Below are positions 1 to 4,597 of a stretch of 5,359 bases of DNA, piece after piece (positions within the stretch are counted from its first letter, which is position 1; each line of letters opens with the position of its first letter). Both the position numbers and the translations under genes were made by a program. The stretch comes from Acidobacteriaceae bacterium (GTDB lineage Bacteria > Acidobacteriota > Terriglobia > Terriglobales > Acidobacteriaceae). The notes beneath the pieces are model-generated. The model had not been told where the DNA came from. It worked only from the letters and a program-made list of their open reading frames with translations, and did not search any database. The DNA lies in contig JASHTU010000303.1 in assembly GCA_030040395.1 (NCBI GenBank), positions 1-5,359 of the forward strand, in the 5' to 3' direction.

Positions 1-471
1 TCAGAGCGCGTGGACTTCGAGGGCGAGTTGGCGCTGGTCATCGGGCGGCGCACGCGGAATTTTAAGCCCGACGCGAATTGGCGCGAGACGGTGCGCGGTT
101 TTACGCTGGCCAACGACATTTCGGCGCGCGACCTGCAGAAGAAGGACCTGCAGTGGACACGCGCCAAAGGATTCGACACGTTTTGCCCTCTGGGCCCAGT
201 GGTGAGCGACGAGCTGGACCCGGATGCCGGCGTGACTGTCGAAACGCGGCTCAATGGGGAGCTGCGGCAACACGGCTCGACGACCGACTTCATCTTTCCT
301 ATTGCGGCGCTGCTGAGCTATATTACCGCAGCGTTTACCCTGGAGCCGGGCGACCTGGTGCTCACCGGAACTCCTTCAGGCGTGGGACCGCTTGCGGCTG
401 GAGATCGCGTGGAAGTGAGCGCGGCCGGACTGGGCGTGCTGGCGAATACCGTCGAGTCTGACGCGCACTGA
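1..471 (+). CDS. FAH superfamily hydrolase/hydratase, C-terminal part (5' end outside window)
   Basis: The reading frame is open from the first base and ends at TGA 469-471, giving 156 residues; the GTG at 10 is an internal Val codon, because residues SER-VDFEGELA already belong to the conserved domain. Seen (numbering from the first codon in the window): the metal-binding E-x-E (Glu7, Glu9 in DFEGELA), Asp39 in TLANDISARD, Lys56 in RAKGFDTFCPLGP, and the TGTPSG loop at 122-127. These are the hallmarks of the fumarylacetoacetate hydrolase fold, cytosolic Mg/Mn-dependent enzymes that cleave or hydrate 2-oxo-acid compounds (fumarylpyruvate hydrolase, acylpyruvase, oxaloacetate decarboxylase, 2-hydroxyhepta-2,4-diene-1,7-dioate isomerase). 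The substrate cannot be read from this half. About 60-140 N-terminal residues are probably missing. It lies 109 bases before tal on the same strand, with no evident metabolic link. Confidence 0.9.
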   Translation, partial: SERVDFEGELALVIGRRTRNFKPDANWRETVRGFTLANDISARDLQKKDLQWTRAKGFDTFCPLGPVVSDELDPDAGVTVETRLNGELRQHGSTTDFIFPIAALLSYITAAFTLEPGDLVLTGTPSGVGPLAAGDRVEVSAAGLGVLANTVESDAH

Positions 472-580
472 CGCCGGACCGAGCGCGAAGTGCAACCGGG
501 GCATAATCCGCGCATCCTAAGAAGCGGTAGACTAACGATGAACGGGCTAGCGCCGGGAACTTCTTCCCCAAGGAGGATTC
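472..580 (+). promoter_or_regulatory. Upstream region of tal with weak -10-like hexamers
   Basis: This 109-base gap separates the FAH-family gene from tal. It holds CATAAT at 502-507 (5 of 6 to TATAAT) and TAGACT at 528-533 (4 of 6). Neither has a recognisable -35 box at 16-18 bp, so a tal promoter here is only a guess; read-through from the upstream gene is equally possible. The strong Shine-Dalgarno AAGGAGG at 570-576, four bases before ATG 581, is clear and fixes the tal start. Confidence 0.25.
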
Positions 581-1582
581 ATGCCGCAGAATTTGTTGGA
601 GCAATTACGCAAGTACACCACGGTCGTGGCCGATACCGGCGACATCGAGGCGATGGAGGAGTTTCGCCCCCAGGATGCGACCACCAACCCCTCGCTGATC
701 ACCGCGGCCGCGCAAATGCCGCAGTACCAGCCCATTGTGGACGGCGTGTTGACCGACGCGCACAAAGACCTGGGCGAGTCGGCGAGCGACAAGGAAGTGG
801 CCAACCTGGCGTTTCAGCGGCTGGCGCTCGCCTTCGGCGAGAAGATTCTCGCCATCATTCCCGGGCGCGTCTCGACGGAAGTGGACGCGCGCCTTTCCTA
901 CGACACGCAGGCCACCATGGCGCAGGCGCGCAACATCATCAAGCTTTACCAGCATGAGGGCATCGGGCGCGAGCGGGTGCTGATCAAAATCGCTTCCACC
1001 TGGGAGGGGATTCGCGCCGCCGATGTGCTGGAGAAAGAAGGCATCCACTGCAACTTGACGCTGCTATTCGGCATTCACCAGGCGATTGCGGCGGCGGATG
1101 CGGGGGTGACGCTGATTTCGCCCTTCGTGGGGCGCATTCTGGACTGGTACAAGAAGGATACGGGCAAGGATTTTCAGGGCGCCGACGATCCCGGCGTGCA
1201 GTCGGTGACGCGGATCTACGACTACTTCAAGAAATTCGGCTACAAGACGGTGGTGATGGGCGCGAGCTTCCGCAACATCGGCGAGATTTGCGAGCTGGCG
1301 GGGTGCGATTTGCTGACCATTTCGCCGCACCTGTTGGGCGAGCTCGAATCCACCCAGGGCGAGCTGCCGCGCAAGCTCGATCCCGAGAAGGCCAAGGCGA
1401 TGCCGATCGAGAGAATAAACGTCGACAAGGCGACTTTCGACGCCATGCACGCCCAGGACCGCATGGCGAACGACAAGCTGAAGGAAGGCATCGAGGGCTT
1501 CTCGGAGGCGCTGGTGAAGCTGGAGAATTTGCTCGCCAAGCGGCTGGCGGAGCTGGAGTCGCGCGCGCCAGCGGTGGTGTAA
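581..1582 (+). CDS. tal: Transaldolase (TalB-type)
   Basis: This cytosolic enzyme of the non-oxidative pentose phosphate pathway moves a dihydroxyacetone unit from sedoheptulose 7-phosphate to glyceraldehyde 3-phosphate, giving erythrose 4-phosphate and fructose 6-phosphate. The 333-residue protein has the length of classical class I transaldolases (E. coli TalB is 317) and aligns with TalB almost end to end from memory. Visible motifs are [10 protein letters not shown] (Asp18, equivalent to TalB Asp17), DATTNPSL (Asn36), [12 protein letters not shown] (Glu100), the Schiff-base lysine in [11 protein letters not shown] (Lys136, TalB Lys132), CNLTLLF (Thr160), [13 protein letters not shown] (Ser180) and [11 protein letters not shown] (Arg231). 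All catalytic and phosphate-binding positions are present. The C terminus runs about 15 residues past TalB and is rich in Lys/Glu/Ala, probably a helix. ATG 581 is preceded by AAGGAGG at 570-576. No pathway partner lies in the window, and a terminator-like hairpin follows. Confidence 0.98.
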   Translation: MPQNLLEQLRKYTTVVADTGDIEAMEEFRPQDATTNPSLITAAAQMPQYQPIVDGVLTDAHKDLGESASDKEVANLAFQRLALAFGEKILAIIPGRVSTEVDARLSYDTQATMAQARNIIKLYQHEGIGRERVLIKIASTWEGIRAADVLEKEGIHCNLTLLFGIHQAIAAADAGVTLISPFVGRILDWYKKDTGKDFQGADDPGVQSVTRIYDYFKKFGYKTVVMGASFRNIGEICELAGCDLLTISPHLLGELESTQGELPRKLDPEKAKAMPIERINVDKATFDAMHAQDRMANDKLKEGIEGFSEALVKLENLLAKRLAELESRAPAVV

Positions 1583-1632
1583 GCCAACCCGGTTTCGAAG
1601 ACTTGCCTTCTAATCATTGAACGCACGTGCAT

Positions 1633-1654
1633 GCGGGCGCAGTTTTGCGCCTGT
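1633..1654 (+). terminator. Weak terminator-like hairpin after tal
   Basis: GGCGCA (1636-1641) pairs with TGCGCC (1646-1651) around a GTTT loop. The stem extends to nine pairs (1633-1635 with 1652-1654) if two G-U pairs are allowed. The downstream sequence is T-rich but interrupted (TTGCACTCCTTGTTCCTC) instead of a clean T run, so termination may be partial. It lies 51 bases after the tal stop, where a terminator would be expected. Confidence 0.4.
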
Positions 1655-1702
1655 TTGCACTCCTTGTTCCTCTTTGCCAACAAATTTGGCGCGCCCCCTC
1701 TT

Positions 1703-1783
1703 GCGCAACGCAACTTATCCGATAAGCTCAGTGTTACAACCGGGTAAACAGGCGATGGCTGGCTCTTTCCCAGCGCAACGCAA
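1703..1783. repeat. 11-base direct repeat GCGCAACGCAA (two copies)
   Basis: The two copies lie at 1703-1713 and 1773-1783, with starts 70 bases apart. They are embedded in a larger symmetry: CCCTCTTGCG at 1696-1705 is the exact reverse complement of CGCAAGAGGG at 1779-1788. The second copy forms the apical loop of the first leader stem-loop. Function is unknown. Confidence 0.5.
1714..1726. promoter_or_regulatory. 13-base palindrome, candidate operator
   Basis: CTTATC and GATAAG form a perfect 6-1-6 inverted repeat around a central C. The one-base spacer excludes an RNA hairpin, so if functional it is more likely a site for a dimeric DNA-binding protein. It lies about 210 bases before the unknown gene at 1935. 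I cannot assign it to a known regulator. Confidence 0.3.
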
Positions 1784-1934
1784 GAGGGAACAGCCGGAGC
1801 CTCGTGGCAAGGCGGCTGAACCGCGCACAGCCGTTGCGGCATCTGAAAGAATAGGCGCCTTGGCAGGACAGGGCCCGATGGGAGGATTCCTGCAAGAGGC
1901 ACACTGATTCCGATGCCGCGCACGGAGGTGTGTT

Positions 1935-2480
1935 ATGCAATCCCAATCTCATCCGCTTGAGCCTTTCTTTCAACAGGCAGTCCGCAACAGTTACGAAGGC
2001 AAACTGGGGCTGCACGATCCTGACGTGACGGGGTATGTGGCGCACCTGCTGTGCGAGTTCACCGAAGCCAAGAATCTGTACAAAATGCGCGACGAGAGCG
2101 GCCGGCCGATGGAGGATCTGGCGGAGATGATGCTCGCCGCGGACCCGGTAAACGGAACGGCGACCTCGTTTGACGCCGAGCGCGCGCTGCGCAAGTACAT
2201 TGGGGATTATGCGCTGTTTGTGGCCGGCATGTACCCGGAGGCCGCGGGCTCCACGCGGCGGCTTCGCCATCACGCTCCCAGTCTGGCCGAACTCATCAGC
2301 GCCGGCAAGGAGAGCTACTTCATCGTGAGCCAGTTCAACCTGTTCGAGTACGAGAAAGAAGCTCCGCTCTTCGCCCGGCTCTCTGACCGTTTCGAACGCT
2401 ACATATTGGGCTTGACCATGGTGCGCGAGGAGCTGGGCCCTGACCAGACCTTCAAGATGCTTCCCCACATGCGCAACTGA
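1935..2480 (+). CDS. Protein of unknown function, 181 residues
   Basis: I do not recognise this protein's family. The ATG at 1935 has a good Shine-Dalgarno (GGAGG 1924-1928, six bases away), and an in-frame TGA at 1905-1907 rules out an earlier start. Codon use matches the neighbours and the frame is undisturbed, so the gene is probably real. The sequence suggests a soluble, mostly helical protein: no signal peptide, no membrane segment, and many Leu/Ala/Glu/Arg residues in amphipathic spacing. Notable stretches are HDPDVTGYVAHLLCEFTEAKNLY (28-49, broken here only by description), DLAEMMLAADP (61-71), ALRKYIGDYALFVAGMYPE (84-102) and KESYFIVSQFNLFEYEKEAPLF (125-146). The second and fourth contain densely spaced aromatic and acidic residues. 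There is one Cys (40). It stands alone, between a structured leader and a strong hairpin, which suggests a single-gene transcript with its own regulation. Confidence 0.85.
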   Translation: MQSQSHPLEPFFQQAVRNSYEGKLGLHDPDVTGYVAHLLCEFTEAKNLYKMRDESGRPMEDLAEMMLAADPVNGTATSFDAERALRKYIGDYALFVAGMYPEAAGSTRRLRHHAPSLAELISAGKESYFIVSQFNLFEYEKEAPLFARLSDRFERYILGLTMVREELGPDQTFKMLPHMRN

Positions 2481-2533
2481 ACCTGGAGCCCGGCCAGGGC
2501 GCGCTTGCACGGAGATTCAGCCGCCGGGCGGGT

Positions 2534-2557
2534 TTGCGTCGCGGCGTCGCGACGCAA
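2534..2557 (+). terminator. Perfect 10-bp hairpin between the unknown gene and marR
   Basis: TTGCGTCGCG (2534-2543) and CGCGACGCAA (2548-2557) are exact reverse complements around a GCGT loop. The stem is very stable and begins 53 bases after the stop of the unknown gene. The following TCATAGTT is only weakly T-rich, so classical Rho-independent termination is not certain. Smaller inverted repeats lie just before it (CCTGG 2482-2486 with CCAGG 2494-2498; CCGC 2521-2524 with GCGG 2528-2531). It ends three bases before the candidate MarR operator and would insulate the marR promoter. Confidence 0.5.
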
Positions 2558-2560
2558 TCA

Positions 2561-2593
2561 TAGTTGACTAGGAATCATTTGCATAGTAACCTA
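2561..2593 (+). promoter_or_regulatory. Candidate marR promoter and overlapping MarR operator
   Basis: TTGACT at 2564-2569 (5 of 6 to TTGACA) is followed after 17 bases by TAACCT at 2587-2592, a poor -10 (3 of 6). Transcription would start about seven bases later, at or next to the ATG at 2599, which fits the absence of any Shine-Dalgarno. Overlaying both boxes are two copies of TAG-N4-CTA (2561-2570 and 2584-2593), 23 bases apart. Read as one element, AGTTGACTA 2562-2570 and TAGTAACCT 2584-2592 form an inverted repeat with 7 of 9 matching pairs. MarR proteins commonly bind such sites over their own promoter, so self-repression is likely but inferred. Confidence 0.45.
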
Positions 2594-2598
2594 TTTTC

Positions 2599-3072
2599 AT
2601 GAAGCATGCCAAAACACCCCTTGCCTCAGTGAGCGGGCTGAGGAAGCACGTGGGGTTCTGGTTGCGTTTCGTGTCCAATCACGTCTCGCACGCCTTTGCC
2701 CGCAAGCTCCTCGCCAGCGGCGTAACCGTAGCCGAGTGGGTGGTGATGCGGGAGATGTTCGACGAGGAAGAGACTTCGCCCGGGGTCCTCGCCCAGCGCA
2801 TGGGGATGACTCGCGGAGGGGTGTCGAAGCTGGTGGACCGGCTGGTGGGCAAAGGGCTGGCGTCGCGGCAGGAGCGCAGCGATGACCGGCGATTCCAAAT
2901 CATCACGCTTACCGCGGCCGGGCGCAGGCTCGTGCCGCAACTGGCGGCTTTGGCCGACCAGAACGACGCGGAGTTCTTTCATTCGCTTTCGGCCAGGGAG
3001 CGCGAGGCCCTGGTGGCGACGATGAAGAAACTGGCGCAGGCGCACGGCCTCGAAAAACTGCCGACGGAGTAA
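2599..3072 (+). CDS. MarR-family transcriptional regulator
   Basis: This is a dimeric winged-helix DNA-binding repressor, 157 residues, the normal length for MarR proteins. N-terminal dimerisation helices cover about 15-55. The winged helix-turn-helix spans about 58-105: TSPGVLAQRMGM (59-70) as the first helices, TRGGVSKLVDRLVGKGL (71-87) as the recognition helix region, and the wing ERSDDRRFQIITLT (92-105) with the family's DxR signature. The C-terminal helices (about 115-150) close the dimer. No cysteine is present, so thiol-based OhrR-type oxidation sensing is excluded; a small ligand such as a phenolic compound would be typical but is not shown. ATG 2599 has no Shine-Dalgarno and seems to be read from a leaderless transcript. 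It is the first gene of an operon with the DUF1398 gene 11 bases downstream, which is its most likely target besides itself. Confidence 0.93.
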   Translation: MKHAKTPLASVSGLRKHVGFWLRFVSNHVSHAFARKLLASGVTVAEWVVMREMFDEEETSPGVLAQRMGMTRGGVSKLVDRLVGKGLASRQERSDDRRFQIITLTAAGRRLVPQLAALADQNDAEFFHSLSAREREALVATMKKLAQAHGLEKLPTE

Positions 3073-3083
3073 AGGGAGAAGAG

Positions 3084-3479
3084 ATGAACACCGGGGTAAT
3101 GCACGAAGTATCGGTGGAAACGCAGCAAGGCAGGATGACCTTCCCGCAGGTGGTCGAGCGACTGCTCGCGGTGGGAGTGGAGTCCTACCTAGTGGATTTT
3201 GCCGCTGCGCGCAAGACATACCACCTGGCGGACGGAACCACGCACACGGAATCCATGATTCTCGATCTCGATCCGGTCGCGGCCGAGTTCAATGGCTGCG
3301 AGCTGGTCGCGGCGATTCGCGGAGCACAGGCGGATACGGTGCGGTATCCGGAGTTTGTGCGGCGGTCGACGGCGGCGGGCGTCATCGGTTACTGGGCGTT
3401 CCTAACCGGCGAGCGGGTGATCTACTTTGGCCGCAAGGGTGAGCAGCACATCGAGGAGTTTTCGAAGCCGAAGCCGTGA
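3084..3479 (+). CDS. DUF1398 family protein
   Basis: The 131-residue protein matches the DUF1398 pattern as I know it: an FPxVVxxL segment, a GVxSYxVDF strand, a YPEF helix start, then GVxGY and YFGxxGExHIEEF near the C terminus. The family is widespread, small, cytosolic and uncharacterised (some members carry phage-related names without functional proof). Two halves resemble each other: GVESYLVDF with a Tyr-His about nine residues on (31-47), and GVIGYWAFL followed by VIYFGRKGEQHIE (99-124), suggesting an internally duplicated fold. There is no signal peptide or membrane segment. ATG 3084 follows GGGAG (3074-3078); a second in-frame ATG at 3099 is a weaker choice. The gene starts 11 bases after the marR stop, so the two are probably cotranscribed and this protein is under MarR control. 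Family call is fairly sure; function unknown. Confidence 0.85.
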   Translation: MNTGVMHEVSVETQQGRMTFPQVVERLLAVGVESYLVDFAAARKTYHLADGTTHTESMILDLDPVAAEFNGCELVAAIRGAQADTVRYPEFVRRSTAAGVIGYWAFLTGERVIYFGRKGEQHIEEFSKPKP

Positions 3480-3544
3480 CACGCTCGCCGCAGAATGCGC
3501 CCCCCAAACAGGTGACTTATCAGAGGCGGGCAATGGGCAAATGC

Positions 3545-3612
3545 GGCCATGGCCAAAAGTTCGAGAGCGCAATTATTCTGGTGATGGCCGTCAGCGACCC
3601 CCCAAGACGGCC
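3545..3612 (+). other. Inverted repeats in the leader of the NIF3 pair
   Basis: The 164-base gap after the DUF1398 gene contains a 10-base palindrome GGCCATGGCC (3545-3554) and a perfect 7-bp stem, GGCCGTC 3586-3592 with GACGGCC 3606-3612, around a 13-base C-rich loop. There is no T run, so it is not a typical terminator. The hairpin ends 24 bases before the Shine-Dalgarno at 3636. A TATTCT at 3574-3579 could be a -10 box but lacks a -35 partner. Whether this gap ends the marR operon or links it to the NIF3 pair cannot be decided here. Confidence 0.35.
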
Positions 3613-3635
3613 GTTCGCTTCGGTGCGACGAAAAC

Positions 3636-3640
3636 AGGAG
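3636..3640 (+). promoter_or_regulatory. Shine-Dalgarno that fixes the start of the Tat-exported NIF3 gene
   Basis: AGGAG lies three bases before ATG 3644. The same frame is open back to a GTG at 3476 that overlaps the DUF1398 stop as GTGA, but that start would bury the twin-arginine signal 60 residues inside the protein. The site therefore supports 3644. Confidence 0.7.
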
Positions 3641-3643
3641 CTC

Positions 3644-4597
3644 ATGCATCCGATCTCACGACGAAAATTTGTTGCCCTGACAGCGACCGGCATTGCGACG
3701 GCGCCGCTGGCGCTGAGGGCGCGGTCGATCGGCGGCGCGGTTACCGCGCAGGAAGTGGTCGATCGCATCAAGAAGAACATTGGTGTGGAATGGCAGCCGG
3801 ACACGGTTGACACGTTCAAGGCCGGCGACCCCTCGACTGCCGTCACCGGCATGGTCACCACCGCGCTCCCGACATTGAACGTGTTGGGACAAGCGGTGAA
3901 ATCGGGCGCGAATCTGATTGTCACCTGCGAGCCGACGTTTTTCTCAAGAGCCGACACGCCGACGCCCCCGGTCCGTCCCCGCTTCGTGCGGGGAGCCGAC
4001 GGCCGCGTGGTTCCGCTGGAGACGCCGTCCGCGCCGCCTCCACCGGACCCGGTTTTCTCGGGCAAGGACGATTTCATCCGGAAGCACGGCCTCGTGGTGT
4101 GGAGGTTCTCCGACCACTGGCGGCTGCGCAAGCCCGATCCGTACGCGCAGGGTCTGGTCGCCGGGTTGGGTTGGTCGAAGTTCGCCAACAGCGACAATCC
4201 GAGCCATCTCTCGATTCCGGAGATGTCGCTCGACGCGCTCGTTTTGCACGTGAAGAAGTCACTCAAGTCCCGCGGCGGCATGCGCATTGTGGGCCATCCG
4301 GATCTGCGGGTGCGGAAGGTTGCTCTGCTGCCGGGAACGACGCCGATTCAGGCTTCGCTCGAGACGCTTCCCGGCGTGGACGCGATCATCGCCGGCGAAG
4401 TGCGCGAGTGGGAGTCCGTCGAGTACGTGCGCGACACGATGGCGCTCGGCGGAAAGAAAGCGCTGATTCTGGTTGGCCGCATCGTCTCGGAAGAACCGGG
4501 CATGCAGGTCTGCGCGCAGTGGTTAGAAACCATTGTTCCCGAGGTCGATTCGACGTGGGTTTCGGCCGGCGATCCGTACTGGAGGCCAAACGCATGA
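3644..4597 (+). CDS. Tat-exported NIF3/DUF34-family protein with altered metal-site residues
   Basis: From ATG 3644 the protein has 317 residues. It opens with a twin-arginine signal: SRRKFV (5-10), a short hydrophobic stretch (11-24) and a likely cleavage near ALRA (23-26), so it should leave the cytoplasm folded. The mature part aligns throughout with the next gene's NIF3-like protein: TAQEVVDRIKKNIG (34-47), NLIVTCEPTFF (90-100), VVWRFSDHWRLRKPD (151-165), DAIIAGEVREWE (246-257), GRIVSEEPGM (278-287). NIF3 proteins usually hold two metal ions through His, Asp and Glu; their reaction is unsettled. Here three motifs lack a His that the neighbour has: Cys95 for His67, Ser156 and Arg160 for His105 and His109, Arg279 for His229; the acidic Glu283 remains. 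A Pro-rich insert (about 103-138) is absent from the neighbour. The stop overlaps the next start (ATGA). It may be a structural partner or a differently metallated enzyme. Confidence 0.85.
   Translation: MHPISRRKFVALTATGIATAPLALRARSIGGAVTAQEVVDRIKKNIGVEWQPDTVDTFKAGDPSTAVTGMVTTALPTLNVLGQAVKSGANLIVTCEPTFFSRADTPTPPVRPRFVRGADGRVVPLETPSAPPPPDPVFSGKDDFIRKHGLVVWRFSDHWRLRKPDPYAQGLVAGLGWSKFANSDNPSHLSIPEMSLDALVLHVKKSLKSRGGMRIVGHPDLRVRKVALLPGTTPIQASLETLPGVDAIIAGEVREWESVEYVRDTMALGGKKALILVGRIVSEEPGMQVCAQWLETIVPEVDSTWVSAGDPYWRPNA

Larger units (their letters stand above)
1696..1900 (+). ncRNA. Candidate structured 5' leader (cis-regulatory RNA) of the gene at 1935
   Basis: Three successive imperfect stem-loops can be drawn. 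A: GGCTG 1757-1761 with CAGCC 1791-1795, continued by TTCCC 1767-1771 with GGGAA 1786-1790 across a 5-base bulge. B: GCAA 1807-1810 with TTGC 1834-1837, continued by CGGCTG 1813-1818 with CAGCCG 1828-1833 across a GG bulge. C: GCAGGA 1863-1868 with TCCTGC 1888-1893, extended outward by TT/AA and GCC/GGC with small bulges to 1857-1900. A 10-bp pairing of 1696-1705 with 1779-1788 would exclude the upper part of stem A, as a switch might. It resembles no riboswitch class that I could match (c-di-GMP, cobalamin, TPP, glycine and SAM considered). Function is inference; chance pairing in GC-rich DNA is possible. Confidence 0.35.
1583..1934 (+). other. 352-base intergenic region without a credible gene
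   Basis: No reading frame here looks like a protein. The longest + frame (about 1617-1907) begins at a TTG with no Shine-Dalgarno, and its low-complexity Ala/Arg/Pro translation shows no family motif. The stretch instead holds the terminator-like hairpin at 1633-1654, a palindrome at 1714-1726, an 11-base direct repeat (GCGCAACGCAA) and a series of stem-loops from 1757 to 1900. I found no convincing sigma-70 or sigma-54 promoter by eye. The structured part ends about 20 bases before the Shine-Dalgarno of the next gene. Confidence 0.6.

Noticed and set aside
1..471. Start of the FAH-family gene at GTG position 10
   Set aside because: Codons 1-3 already encode conserved-looking residues (SER before VDFEGELA) and the domain begins well before this point, so the gene continues upstream of the window.
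490..957. + strand open frame of 155 codons overlapping the start of tal
   Set aside because: Frame shadow of the transaldolase gene, whose protein is unmistakable; no Shine-Dalgarno and an Arg/Gly/His-rich translation.
1686..1706. Sigma-54 promoter (TGGCGC ... TTGC)
   Set aside because: The GG and GC elements are 13 bases apart, not the required 10.
1617..1907. + strand open frame of 96 codons between tal and the unknown gene
   Set aside because: Starts at TTG without a Shine-Dalgarno, shows no domain-like pattern, and coincides with the stem-loops; the RNA-leader reading fits better.
1740..1915. Known riboswitch (c-di-GMP, cobalamin, TPP, glycine, SAM) in the leader
   Set aside because: Short matches such as a GAAA tetraloop-like GAAAGA and CAGCCGGAGCC exist, but none of the diagnostic conserved cores is present in order.
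1240..2510. Two long - strand open frames (about 1240-1923 and 1734-2510) across the intergenic region
   Set aside because: Both overlap real + strand genes for most of their length, overlap each other, and have low-complexity Arg/Leu/His-rich translations without motifs.
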